NCBI RefSeq assembly: GCF_003597395.2 | Contig: NC_133774.1 | Location: forward strand, 38,124,949 to 38,188,948 | Direction of reading: 5' to 3' | DNA: 64,000 bases | From: Chelonoidis abingdonii | Lineage: Eukaryota > Chordata > Testudines > Testudinidae | Shown: piece by piece, positions 34,201 through 44,682 of the stretch | Numbering within the stretch: position 1 is the first letter of the stretch | Layout: each line of letters begins with the position of its first letter | Notes under the pieces: generated by a model | What the model was told of the DNA's origin: nothing | Databases searched by the model: none | Seen by the model: only the letters and a program-made list of their open reading frames with translations | Program-made: the position numbers and the translations under genes

Positions 34201-35110
34201 AACCACTGTCCCTGGTCTGAAAAAGACAGACTTATAGACCCATCAGCAACGGTGATTTCCACATTTATATAGAAGCATTTAATGATACAGCAATTCTCAC
34301 AGTAACCATTCCATAATGTCAACCTCAATTCACAAGTGGTACAGAAAGATTCCCCAGATCATCCCGGTGCCAAACTCCCATTGACTACCCATAAGAGCTG
34401 GGCACTCAACTGCCTGCTGAAAGTCTAGGCATCTAGGTATTTCACTAACTGTGCAGAACTGCTCTAAAGGGACTTGTCATCAATGGCTATTGTCACTTGA
34501 TTTTTTTGTTTAGTTGGAAGTTTAAAATAGAAAATTCTAAGACTAGAAAAGGCAACAGCTCCAGGAAACAATGGACAATGTGACGTGCAGGCAAACATGC
34601 CCAAGGCAGTATTCCCAAGACACCTCACAGGGAAAAGAGAATAAATCTGCTAGCTCTTATAGTGGATCCTGTGTTCTTGGGTTTTCTCTAGTAATGCTAG
34701 TGCAAATTATGCCTATTTTTCATTTAAAATTTTTTTTGTTTTTCCAGTCTTTATTGTATCCTTTATGTAATCTTATCCATAATTATATATAAGCCATTAA
34801 GCCTGTTTCACTGAGACACCAACTAGTTTTCTTTATGCAGAATGCAGCTCTGCTGTGTTTTATTAGGGATGGGATTAAACTGCAGAAGATGCTATTATCT
34901 TTAAATCCATAATATCATCAAATATTTGCACAGAAATCACTGGGATTGCTCAGGGTTTTACAGGGTTACAAAGCCCCAAAGTAACCCATTGAGCAGTTTG
35001 TTTTAAAAGGGCATAAAAGGCCAGAAAAAGGGCACAGTGTATTAACAAGCAATAAAATTTTTTTTACCATGCTTTTGCTTTCTTAATCTTTCCACAGTGC
35101 AGGATACCTT
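34201..35110. other. Intergenic, unique
   Basis: AT-rich, with no gene or repeat recognised. Confidence 0.4.
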
Positions 35111-35217
35111 GGGCATGATTCTGCTCCCATTACAATGATTTTGCATTAGTGTAGTTCTATTGACTTCAATAGAGAATTCCTCCAGATTTACACTGGTATA
35201 GAGGAGAGCCAGAATCA
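35111..35217. repeat. Palindromic repeat (GATTCTGCTC family)
   Basis: The left arm GATTCTGCTCCCATTACAAT and right arm TACACTGGTATAGAGGAGAG then CCAGAATC are inverted copies around TTGACTTCAATAGAG. A second copy is at 49384-49479. I recall this as an old amniote palindromic element with arms like GATTCTGCTCTCAGTTACAC. Confidence 0.7.
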
Positions 35218-35833
35218 ATCCTCTTAGCTTTTCTCTCAATTGTACATTAAAATGTTGATTTGTGTACAGCACTGGAGCATAATGCTGACAGTGGAGCTAC
35301 AGATTCAAGACTCAAACACATGCAGCCTGATACCTGTGAATTTCTGGGGCCAGAATGTGGTATAACCATATTATTCACACCAGAAACCTCATTGTAAAAG
35401 GAGTTATATGCATCCAGCCAGGGAGCAGAAAGAATAGCACATGTAACTAATCATAACTAATGAACACAGCCTGGATTTGAGAGTTCAGAGTTCATTTCTA
35501 TTTACTCTGACCTGAAAAGATTTGAAAATGATTTCAAATAATGACAGTTGACTACAGCTCTGTCTGCTCAGCAGCACAAAACAGCCAGAAAGCTACCCTA
35601 GGAGGGCAGAAAAGCATTCTCTTTGACGGAGAAGAATCCTTTGGTAGCATGAGCCACTTATCTCCAGCTGATGTATAGTGTCTTTCAGACTAGGCAGTCA
35701 CCTCATCAGATCTCAGTCTCCCCCACCCCCACTTACTGGTTGCCAGTCACCATCCCTTTGCCTAGCTAATCCCAGTCTCTGCCCCCCCTTCCAGTCCCAC
35801 TTTCCTGTTCCCCTACTGCCAGCCTTCAGTCCA
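35218..35833. other. Intergenic, unique
   Basis: No recognised feature apart from a C-rich run at about 35720-35800. Confidence 0.4.
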
Positions 35834-36640
35834 TAGGCACGGGAACTAGCGAAGCAGGGGGTGCTCCAGCACCCCCAGTTTTTATGCAGGTTCATGCCTG
35901 CCACCCCACGCTGAGAGTCCCAGTGCTACCAGCCCAGTGCCCAGGGCTCCGCTCTGTCCCCTCACCTGGGGTCCCGACTCCTGGCTGCAGGACCCACACC
36001 TGCAGCTCTGCTCCCGGCCCTGGACATGGGGTTCTGGCTGCTGCTGGACTTGATCCCAGGGCTCTATTCTCAGCCCCCCATGCGGGGTCCCAGCTGCTGC
36101 TGGACTTGCGCCTGGGGCACTTTTCCTGGCCCCACATGTGGGGCCCCAGGTGCTGGACCCACACCCAGGGCTCTTTTCCTGGCCCCACATGGGGGGTCCC
36201 AATTGCCACTGGCCCCGCACCCAGGGCTCTGCACACAGGATTCCAGCTTCTGCCAGCCCCATACCTGGGGCTCTGTTCATGGTGTGTAACCCACACACCT
36301 TCTGGGCATGGTGTTCTGTCCCATCCAGTGGCACTGAGACCACTTAAAGAGCAATTAATGAGACTGGTCTACAGCCTTAGCTAACAGCCAGTTGGCTTTT
36401 AGCTCATGCGGTAGAGGTTCATACACTGAGCTCCGGAGATCCCTGGTTCAACCCTTCCTACCAATGACTGGGGTCCATCAGTGTTACATCTGCACATGGG
36501 GTCCCAGCTGCTGCCGGCCCCACACCAAGGGCTCTACTCCTGGCTCCAAACATGGGGTCCCAGCCTTGGCCTCCTTACCCCTGTCCGCATCCTCCCCCCT
36601 CCCCACAGCCACAGTCCCACTCCTGGCTTTCAGCACCATC
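35834..36640. mobile_element. GC-rich composite element with ~50-bp units
   Basis: Begins CATAGGCACGGGAACTAGCG and GGGGGTGCTCCAGCACCCCC, then shows irregular units (44-56 bp) of GGGCTCT...GGCCCCACATG...GGGGTCCCA between about 36060 and 36285. After the tRNA-like insertion the units resume at 36495-36570. The unit resembles the regular 52-bp unit at 46829. Frames of 125-224 codons here come from the repeats and are not genes. Confidence 0.5.
36285..36488 (+). mobile_element. TG...CA element with tRNA-like Pol III boxes
   Basis: 204 bp from TGTAACCCACACACC to CATCAGTGTTACA (TGTAAC/GTTACA tips), splitting the minisatellite-like element. Inside, TAGCTCATGCGGTAGAG (A box, 36400-36416) and GGTTCAACCC (B box, 36445-36454) are spaced as in a tRNA. 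A clover-leaf does not fold convincingly: the T stem and acceptor do not pair, so it is not a functional tRNA. It may be a tRNA-derived SINE, or an LTR-like element that captured a tRNA-like promoter. Confidence 0.55.
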
Positions 36641-36964
36641 ACTGTACAAATTATTCCAGCGCCACTGCTTCAGTCCCAGTCTCCCTGCCCCAATATACTC
36701 TATTCACACTCCGTACGCTCACGCCACCTCACCTGCAGATCCATCTCTTGTCCCTTCTATACTTTAATCAGGCAGCTTCCTCTCCAGGCTGCCTGGGCCC
36801 AGCAGGGTGGGGGGCGGTCACTGAAAGCAGGTGCCCTGGTCTTATTTCAGGTGCCTAGATCTATCATAGCCTCAGAGCCCAAAGCTGCAATGGCAGGGAA
36901 AGTCCCCAGCCTAGGCTGCAGCATGCTCAGTGTAGACAGAATCTTCAGGGAATTTAGCTACAAT

Positions 36965-37350
36965 CTAAGCCCTGGGGTACACCACAGAGTTAGGTCAATG
37001 CAGAACAGCTTATGTAGACCTAACTTTGTAAGCATCTACACTAAAACGTTGCTCCTGATAATGTAACTCACCCTCCCCACCAACTTAATGGCTTCACCTC
37101 TGCAAGATGCATATCACTTAGGTTGACATAGTTAGGCCAACACAGTGTCAATGTAGATGCTGCATTGCTTACATAGACTTTCTGGCTTTCAGAAGCTGTC
37201 CCACAATGCCCCACAATGGCAGTTAAATCGATGCAAGCACTCCTGGTTAGAAGACACATCAGCGACACAAGGAATGTAGTGTGGACATACAAAAGTGATT
37301 TAATTACTGAGGTGGCTGTACATTGACATACCTTAGGTCAGCATAAGGTA
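36965..37350. mobile_element. Harbinger-like element, degraded
   Basis: Contains ACCACAGAGTTAGGTCAATG, GCTTATGTAGACCTAACTTT, CACTTAGGTTGACATAGTTA, GCTGTCCCACAATGCCCCAC and TTAGGTCAGCATAAGGTATG, with internal complements (TTAGGTCAATG / TAGACCTAA). This matches a turtle element that I remember with 'GTTAGGTCGACGTAAG' blocks. Ends are not clean, so limits are approximate. Confidence 0.55.
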
Positions 37351-37374
37351 TGTTTACATCACAAAATTAAGTCT

Positions 37375-37725
37375 TTGCTAAGCATGTGCCAAGTGTGATT
37401 TTTCAAAGGCTTGTAACTTAGCCAAATTTGGATGGCCTGGGTGACACAGCACAAGACACATACCTGATACAAAGGCCACCTCTGGCCAAATTTCAAATCC
37501 CTGATCCAAAACTTGGGGGTGACTAGAGCTTTTTTTAAAAAAGGGTCATTAGAATTTTTTAACATCAGTAAAACATATATTCTCCCAGTCTTGTTCTTGG
37601 AAATCACTAACTATTTTGTCAGAAATTTTCCAAAAATATTCAGCCTCAGAAAAACACTTGGCATGGAAAATTTCAGCCCAGACAGTAAATTTGACAAAAT
37701 TATAAGCAAAGTAAAAACATGGCCT
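37375..37725. other. Low-complexity tract, possible old repeat
   Basis: Phrases such as GGCTTGTAACTTAGCCAAAT, GGCCAAATTTCAAATCCCTG and GGAAATCACTAACTATTTTG suggest an old dispersed repeat, but I cannot name a family. The overlapping 104- and 82-codon frames have no features. Confidence 0.3.
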
Positions 37726-39499
37726 TACAATGGGAAGGGTCAAGTAACCTTAATAAGTGGCACTAACAGACTTGCCTATAATTCAAACACAAAGTCCAAG
37801 AGACAGGGGCTCAAGAGGATGCACTGATCACTACTAGGTATTTTGCCTTTGATCTCTGTCCCCCATGGCTAACAGCTAAGCCTTGCAATTTCCCCAGCAC
37901 CTCAGGCTAAGTTTAACTGTGATACTTGCATTTGCATCTGTCACACAAACTGGATAATTTTAAAGTAGAGAGGTAACCTGCATTCTCTTATTTTCTTGGT
38001 AAGCAGATATGCTTCTCTTGCCCTTGCAAAGCATGATTTCTAGCAAAGGCTAAAGTGCTTGCTGTGTTTGTGAAGTGATGCTTGCTTCATATCTATGGTA
38101 ATGGGGATTTGGCAGCTCTAGTTCTTGCATTAAATCTGTTAGTATTCTTTATCCTTTGGATGGGCTGCTCTTAATTCATCAAGCCCATGATCTCTTGCAT
38201 CAGTAAATGCCAATGGTAAAAATCTGGCAAGCTGCAAGCCTGAAATCAGGCTTTGATTTCAGTGCTGCCATGGAAGCAACAGATCCATAAAAAAAGGAAA
38301 CAAATATTTCAAATTATCCATCACTTCAATTTAAGCTCCTTAGCAACTGTTACAGATTTCATTGCACAATCGGACTTTGAAGCAACCCTAGCAAGGACCG
38401 TCGTAACACTTAGCTAAAAAGCTCAGGACACTTCAAAGCTCTGCAGCTGGCGATCCTTTTGAAAACACAGCAATGGGTATGACAAGAAAGATGTACTTCC
38501 CAACATCCATCTCTCCCCAGCAATGCCATGTGCTCTTACATGTCACAGGGAGTTCTGAAGAAGCAATTTTTCATTGCCCCATGCAGCAGCTTGTTGCCAA
38601 CAAAGAAATTTGTTGAGGGATGAGCACTCACTTCTATTTGACGGGCTGGCACATGACTGCTTTGCCAGTGACATCACGTACATGTGGTCACTTAGCAATG
38701 GACAAGTTTAAATAAGCCTTTTCCCCACCATGCCTTTTTGCTCACATCATGAGCAGCTTGCTTTCCAGCATCTTGAGCAGTGAAAGACTGATTACAGCCT
38801 TTGCAAGACAGATTAGAACTTGATGGACTGGACTCTTCTAGAGTAAATATCCCATACAGAGCTGCTTAGAGAATAGTCAGCTTTGTCTGAAAATTTTCAA
38901 AAGAAACAAAAAAGTGGTGTTTTTTTTTTTCATTTTTCACAAATATGTTACAATTTTTAATGGAAACCCCAAGCACTAAAATTTTTGAGTTTCAAAAACT
39001 GTTTGGTTTTTTTAAACCGACAATGTTTTTTGCTGCTGCAGCCAACAGAGCAGCCCAGAATCTCAATGGCAAAAAAAAGTGACTTAAAAGCTACTTTCTG
39101 TGCTGCACTCTCCCCTCAAAACAGGAGAGGAGGCAAAAAGAAATAGCAGGAAAAAGAGGAAAATAGATTCACTGAAAGTACGGAGAAAGCAAATTAAAGA
39201 TAAGGAAGAATGCAACAGTTCACAAGGCGCTTCATAAGGAGAGGTCGACGCTAGAATACTTTTTCCTCCTCCTGGATCCACATTTGAAAAAAGGAGAGGA
39301 ATGGGAGAGGCTGCAGGAAAGGGCCAATTATACAATTTCAAGGCTAGAGAAAAATACGTTAGTGTGAGAGACTTTCCAAGTGGATTAAGCTAAACAGGTC
39401 CAAGACGCCATTATCCCAGAATAGGAGTGTCCACACATGGCAATATTTGGGGAATAGCTGTTCCTAGATGGTCCATGTGTAGACAAGCCTGTAAGGAGT
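37726..39499. other. Intergenic, mostly unique
   Basis: Unique AT-rich DNA. 38880-39020 is a T/A-rich tract (CATTTTTCACAAATATG, AAATTTTTGAGTTTC) resembling the tract at 44820-45070, perhaps a shared old repeat. No gene seen. Confidence 0.35.
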
Positions 39500-39935
39500 T
39501 CGATCTGTTTAGCTTATCAGAAAGAAGATTGAGATGGAACTTGATTATGTGATTGTATAAATACCTTCACAGGGAGAAAGTACCAGGTACAGAAAGGTTT
39601 TTTTTATCAATCTAGCAGAGAAAGGCATAACAAGAACCAATGGCACAAAGCTGAGGCTAGACAAATTCAAGTTAGAAATATGGCACACATTTTTAATTGT
39701 GAGGGTGTTTAACCATTGGAACAAACTACTATGGAAAGTGGTGGATTCTTGATGTTGTCAGAGCAAGATTAGACTCCTTTCTAGAAAATACGCTTTAACC
39801 AAACATGAAATATGTTTTATTCAGACACAAATTATTGAGCTTAATACAATGGTATCTGAGTGAAATTTAATGGCTAGTCATATACAGGAAAGCAGACTAG
39901 ATGATCTACCATCTGTCCTTAAACTCTATGAATCT
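39500..39935 (+). mobile_element. CR1 LINE 3' segment
   Basis: Starts in the ORF2 C-terminal part: GAGTTCGATCTGTTTAGC gives EFDLFSLSERRLRWNLI, the same block seen at 11591. It continues through GGCATAACAAGAACCAATGG, GTGTTTAACCATTGGAACAA and GCAGACTAGATGATCTACCA, ending TTAAACTCTATGAATC. Diverged with stops and an internal insertion near 39800. Confidence 0.88.
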
Positions 39936-40000
39936 TTCACTAAAGCTGCCTTATTTAAAGTAAATGAACTAAAATTCACAAGAATCCACCAATCTACTTC

Positions 40001-40024
40001 CTTTTTTTTTTTTTTTTTTTTTTT
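40001..40024 (+). repeat. Poly(T) run, about 24 nt
   Basis: Uninterrupted T run following CTACTTCC and ending at ACCATTTC. It could be the complement of a retroelement poly(A) tail, but no such element is visible to its left. Confidence 0.9.
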
Positions 40025-40796
40025 ACCATTTCTCCCCCCCCAATATTACATAGTACTGGAGTCATGCAAATCACACTTATTCCTTCCTTTGTAGTGTTGG
40101 CAAAAGCTGAAGACACAGTTGTGTGACTGCACTGCAAGGATCCAATCATTAGACACAGTTCACCCTCCTGCATGCTTTCACTAAAATAAACCAGAGATGA
40201 AACAGCAGGGGATAACTTTGGTGTTCTGATTCTTGTAACACAGCTACATTGGTTTCCATGGCAACAGGGCTATTTAAGACAAATTTAACACACAAAATCA
40301 AGAGACAAAAGGAAGGGAAAAGGAGAAAGATTGTAATGGGAAAGGTAAAGAGCAGAAGGGAAATTCCCTCTTTTGCTTTGAGTGCAGGTCTAACCTGAAA
40401 GAACAGTATGTAAAAATAGCACTTTCTGGCTCAATAGATCTGCTCCCTGTGAAATTCCAATATCAAAAAAAAGTCTTACCTCTCAGATCATTTCCAAAAC
40501 CCAAGCACTTGAAAGCAAGAACAAGAATGATTATGGACAACATCTCCCTTCCACTGCTTGTGAAACAGACAGTATCCTTAACAAGATAAAGGGATGCCGA
40601 TTTGACCACACACACACAAAAGGAACACTTTGCAAACAATTCAAAAAGTCAGTTTAAAGTCTTCATCTCTAGAAGTACATACTCACTTTAGTCAACTTTT
40701 TTACAGTATGTTTTAGATATAAAATCTGAGAACACATGATTCCTCTTCCTTTTTGGGGGGCGGGGGCGGGAGGTAGAAGTTACAAGCAAGATCAAT
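40025..40796. other. Intergenic
   Basis: Unique; short CA run at about 40609-40618 and G-rich run at about 40755-40770. No gene. Confidence 0.4.
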
Positions 40797-40799
40797 ATT

Positions 40800-41040
40800 G
40801 AGCTATGTCTCTACCAGGAGCACTTTATGGAATGCCAGTATATTATACCAGCAAAGCATTCCAACCATGGATGCAGCACCCCACGAGAGAAACCAACTAT
40901 ACCAATAAAAGCGCAGTCTTGCCAGTATAACTGAATCTACGCTAACAGTTTTTGCTGGCACGGCTATGTCTGTCCGGGATCACACCACTGACCAACATAG
41001 CTACAGCCAGTTGTCGGCTGTAGCCTAAACATAGTCTTAG
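40800..41040. mobile_element. Harbinger-like MITE, degraded
   Basis: GAGCTATGTCTCTACCAG at the left and CTGTAGCCTAAACATAGTC at the right are imperfect inverted ends. The interior has ATGCCAGTATATTATACCAG, AACTATACCAATAAAAGCGC and TAGCTACAGCCAGTTGTCGG. No clear target duplication. Non-coding. Confidence 0.55.
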
Positions 41041-41386
41041 TTTTGTGACAGGATCCCAGATGCAGTCTAAGTATGAAGACCCTGCCATTTCTCTGTAAGA
41101 AACCACACATGCCTACAGAACAGGTACTAGAACCCTGGATCGGCAGTTCTGTTAGTTTCAACTTCTTGATGAACCTTAATTTATTTTATAAGCTGCATGA
41201 GCCACAAGAGACTGAGAAGGAACTAGCCTTTGTAAAGTAGGCCAGGAGGAGCTGCTGTAATGGCTTTACTGGTCAAAATGTTTCAAAATGTGGAAAAAAC
41301 AATCCATAGTTGAATACTCAAAAACTTTTTAAAAAATAATTAAAATATTGACAAAGCAGTTTGAGAAAATTTTAAAATGTTGGATC

Positions 41387-41505
41387 CAGGCTGGCCCCAG
41401 GTTTTTTGCCATCTCAAGCCAAAAAAAAAAAAAAAGATGTGCCGCCCCTTGAAAAGGGCCGCCCCAAGCACATGTTTGGAACGCTGGTGCCTAGAGCTGA
41501 CCATG
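41387..41505. mobile_element. hAT-like element, short, 8-bp TSD
   Basis: Ends CAGGCTGGCCCCAGG and CTAGAGCTGACCATG. Flanks GTTGGATC (41379-41386) and GTTGGACC (41506-41513) match at 7 of 8. The interior includes GCCGCCCCTTGAAAAGGGCC and GCCGCCCCAAGCAC. It belongs with the copies at 4785, 10468 and 45486 but is only 119 bp. Confidence 0.82.
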
Positions 41506-41513
41506 GTTGGACC

Positions 41514-43053
41514 TACTCCAGAGGCATTAAATGAAATTTGAAATGACACTGTAATTTTTTACCAAAATTTCAACTAAATGGTCGTGAAAACGTTACTTTA
41601 TTTTTACCCCAGCTGTAGCCCCCATTCCAAGCCAGGCACCAAAACAAAAGGGAGTGCATCCTCTCCAAGAGTGGTGTGTTCCCATCAGCTCACTGCCAGG
41701 GACAGCGCAGAGGCATGCCACCCCAACACAGGGCTGTGGCTGTATCTCACAGTCTAGCCTATAGTACAGGGTATCTGGTTTTACTACTGATGTCAAGCTG
41801 CTGCAGCCAGGCTTTCATCTTCACAGAAGATGTAAAATTAAAAATAAAATCCTGACAGCCTACATACACAGTGGCAGCAAAGGAACCCCCTTCAGGTCCT
41901 TGGCTGCCAAGAGCTTAGAGGAAAGAGAAAGGAAATAGACACTGTTCCCTAGCACAGGAAGCGAGTGTAAACCTATTAAACCAGTTTAATTAATTTGCCA
42001 GAAAAAAAGAAGAGGCAAAAACTGTGAACTACTAACTAATGCATCTTTGTAAAGGAGCAAAAGGACTAAAAAGATTTCTGCCAACTGCATTAGCCATTAA
42101 TTCTGCTGTTCTTTGCCGAGTGATCTAATTAAGCAACTCCACCAAGTTTCCTCTACGTCACTCCTGAAGCCTGTTTCCTGGTCACCTTGGCCTCTGCTGG
42201 AACTTGGCAAACCTCCTCTCCATGTGGATGCTTGTGTGACACAACAAATCCCCCCTACCCTCTACCCACCTCACACCCATTTAACAAATGTGCAAGACTG
42301 ACCCAGGATTTCCTCTGCAGGGAACAGACAGCAGGTTATATTGACTCTGGCACCTCTCTCAACATTTTAGTGACACATAGCATGGCCCACCTTCCCAAAC
42401 AACCATTCCAGCTGTTATACCAAGGTCAGGAAAAACCCATTCAGTAGTTCAATTAGCAGTTGTATATAGATACCATATATAAAGGGATAGTATCCCATGC
42501 TCCCTTCCTCACATGGATGGGAGCCTGCATTCATTGAACCAGGCTTGAGGGTGTGGAACAATGGGGTACCACCTCCAAGGCATAGTCTCCTTCACTCCTA
42601 CATGGCCTCTCTGCAAGGGCTTCAGATTTGGAAGGGACAGAGAGCTGGCTAAGTTGGATGCTTCCCTAGCAGATCCGCTCCAAGGACCCATGGCCAAACC
42701 AGTAGTGTCACAGAACTAAATCCTGAGGTTCTTACCCAGGAAAATCTCAAATGGACTTCAGTGGCAATATAATTTAAGAGGACCTCCGTATTGGTCCCTA
42801 TGGCACTAGCGCTAGTGACTTCTGTTCCCCAAAAAGAAGCAGAGACAGGGCAGAAAGAGACCACAAGAACCTTAAATCAAAGCTCTGAAAAATGCCAAGG
42901 AGGACTCAAACTCACAGTGCATGGTTATAGCTCAGGCTCAATAACCACAATATGTCACCTTGAGCCACCCAGTTAGAACAACAGGCTGCCTGGAAATCCT
43001 TTTGCTTTAACAGAGCTCTAGTCTTTGTGCACGCACATATATTACATTTTAGG
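41514..43053. other. Intergenic with one short protease-like frame
   Basis: Mostly unique. The plus-strand frame at 42187-42447 contains a short IDSGTSLNIL-like stretch (D codon at 42343) that recalls the D-S/T-G loop of aspartic proteases; see findings. There is no convincing gene otherwise. Confidence 0.35.
42321..42424 (+). pseudogene. Possible retropepsin-like fragment
   Basis: Roughly 35 codons read GYIDSGTSLNILVTHSMAHL followed by PKQPFQLL. A hydrophobic residue before DSG and an alpha-helical stretch after it are what retroviral/Ty3-type protease segments look like. The segment is flanked by TTTCCTCTGCAG and AAGGTCAGG, which resemble splice sites. It could be a fossil retroelement piece, an exapted exon, or coincidence. 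No reverse transcriptase or gag sequence was found nearby. Confidence 0.2.
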
Positions 43054-43202
43054 CAGGGCCGCTCATGGTGGGGGGGACAGGGGGGCAAGTGGGGCAATCT
43101 GCCCCATGCCCCGGGCCCCGCAGGGGCCCCCACAAGATTCTCCGGCCCTGCCTCTGCCTTTCCCCCTCCCCCAGCGCCTCAGTGCACCGCATCCAGGAGC
43201 GG

Positions 43203-43612
43203 CCCTGGACAGAGCTAAGGCGGTGTGGCTCCAGCGGGGCCTGAGCTCCTCCCCGCTCAGAGCTGCATGGTAAGGGGGCGGGGCTGCGAGCTCCAGTCCC
43301 GCCGGAGCCATGCCACTGCAGCGCTCTCCAGGGGCCAGGGCAGCTCCTGGACGTGGAGCACTGAGGCTCTGAGAGAGGAGGGAAGTGAGGGTAACCCAGG
43401 AGCATCCCTGGACAGAGCTAAAGCAGCGTGGCTCCAGCGGGGCCTGAGCTCCTCCCCGCTTAGTACCGCATGGTAAGGGGGCAGGGTTGCGAAGTCCGGA
43501 CCAACCAGCGGGAACTCAGGTCCTGCTGGAACCACGCCGCTGCAGGGCTATCCAGGGCAGCTCCTGGATGCTATGCACTGAGGCTCCGAGAGAGGGGAGA
43601 GGCAAGGGTAAG
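43203..43612 (+). repeat. ~203-bp tandem duplication
   Basis: CCCTGGACAGAGCTAAGGCG at 43203 recurs as CCCTGGACAGAGCTAAAGCA at 43406, and the following GTGGCTCCAGCGGGGCCTGA, GCTCCTCCCCGCT and CATGGTAAGGGGGC also repeat. The two units have diverged, so the duplication is not recent. Confidence 0.9.
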
Positions 43613-43629
43613 CAGCATGGCAGGGGCCC

Positions 43630-43805
43630 AGGGCCAGGGGGTTGGATAAGGGGCAGGGAGTCCCGCGGACAGTCAGGGGACAGGGAGGGGGAAGAGGGTC
43701 TCGAGGGGGACAGTCAGGGGGCAAGGAGCAGGATGGGTCGGGGATTCTGAGGGGGGCAGTCAGGGGGCAGGAAGTGGATTGGGGTCGGATAGGGGGCAGG
43801 GCCAG
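43630..43805 (+). repeat. G-rich minisatellite, ~50-bp units
   Basis: Units GGACAGTCAGGGGACAGGGA, GGGACAGTCAGGGGGCAAGG and GGGCAGTCAGGGGGCAGGAA, each followed by GGATTGGGGTCGG-like text. The runs of G could form quadruplex structures on the plus strand. Confidence 0.8.
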
Positions 43806-44027
43806 GCTTTTTGGGGAGGCACAGCCCTCTGTACCCTAAAGATCATTCAGCAGTTTGTGTTAAATAGCTGTCTGCAAGCTTCAAAGAGCCAAGCTGTTAC
43901 CTTTTCCATGGGGGAGGGATCACGTGAGAAAAGCAATATCCTACACCACATACCTCCTTCCCAACCCTACCAAGGGAGACCACCCCCCGCCTCCCCTGCA
44001 TTCCCTGAGGCTCCAGATGGGTTAATT

Positions 44028-44249
44028 CAGTGGTTCTCAAACTTTTGTACCGGTGACCCTTTTCACATAGCAAACCTCTGAGTGTGACCTCCCCCGCTAC
44101 AAATTAAAAACACTTTTAAAATATATTTAACACTATTATAAATGCTGGAGGCAAAGTGGGGTTTGAGGTGGAAGCTGACAGCTTGCGACCCCCAGTATTA
44201 ACCTTTTGACCCCCCTGAGAGGTCCCAACCCTCAGTTTGAGAAATCCTG
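44028..44249. mobile_element. hAT-like MITE, 8-bp TSD GGTTAATT
   Basis: Ends CAGTGGTTCTCAAACTTTTG and CAGTTTGAGAAATCCTG are the classic hAT (Charlie-type) inverted termini. GGTTAATT is exact on both sides (44020-44027, 44250-44257). The 222-bp interior includes ACAAATTAAAAACACTTTTA and TTGCGACCCCC. Non-autonomous. Confidence 0.95.
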
Positions 44250-44454
44250 GGTTAATTTAATTTTAGCACCCTTTGTCCATTCACATGCATGTGCTATTTT
44301 GAGCATTTCAGTTTTCATAACATAGGCTCATCCCAGATTCTGGAACAAGCTCAAATGCTCAGTTCAAGGAGTATGTACATAAGCTATACTAAAGACAAAC
44401 CCACAGTAACCATCTCCAGGGTGTGAGGGACCCCATGGAACCAGTCTCTAGGAA

Positions 44455-44682
44455 ACAGATACATTCATGGAGGTTAAGTCCATTAATGGCTTAGGGTAAG
44501 GAATGGTGTCCCTAGCCTCTGTTTGTCAGAGGGTGGAGATGGACGGCAGGAGAGAGATCACTTGATCATTACCTGTTAGGTTCACTCCCTCTGTGGCACT
44601 TGACATTGGCCACTGTCAGTAGACAGGATACTGGGCTAGATGGACCTTTGGTCTGACCCAGTATGGCCATTTTCATGTTCTA
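44455..44682 (+). mobile_element. CR1 LINE 3' end
   Basis: GTCCATTAATGGCTTAGGGT, GGAATGGTGTCCCTAGCCTC, GATCACTTGATCATTACCTG, GACAGGATACTGGGCTAGAT, GGACCTTTGGTCTGACCCAG, then TATGGCCATTTTCATGTTCT. Same 3' end type as at 9761; 5'-truncated, untranslated region only. Confidence 0.93.

Larger units (their letters stand above)
43054..43830. mobile_element. GC-rich composite repeat
   Basis: Starts CAGGGCCGCTCATGG and has GGGGCAAGTGGGGCAATCTG-CCCC, the left-end signature of the hAT-like family also at 59858. It continues with a ~203-bp tandem duplication and a GGGGGCAGTCAGGGGGCAGG minisatellite, ending near GGCACAGCCCTCTG. No right-hand inverted end or target duplication was found, so the copy is truncated or a mosaic. 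The many 60-118-codon frames on both strands are compositional. Confidence 0.6.

Noticed and set aside
36391..36467. Functional tRNA gene
   Set aside because: A and B boxes are present, but the acceptor and T stems do not pair and the segment is part of a longer repeat.
35884..37066. 166- and 224-codon plus frames
   Set aside because: They cross irregular ~50-bp GC-rich units and the tRNA-like insertion; no domain is visible.
40001..40024. Poly(T) as the tail of a minus-strand retroelement
   Set aside because: No SINE or LINE body could be recognised immediately to the right, so it is reported only as a homopolymer.
43049..43535. Series of GC-rich frames of 82-118 codons on both strands
   Set aside because: They follow the 203-bp duplication and its composition; the same peptide phrases recur in both units.
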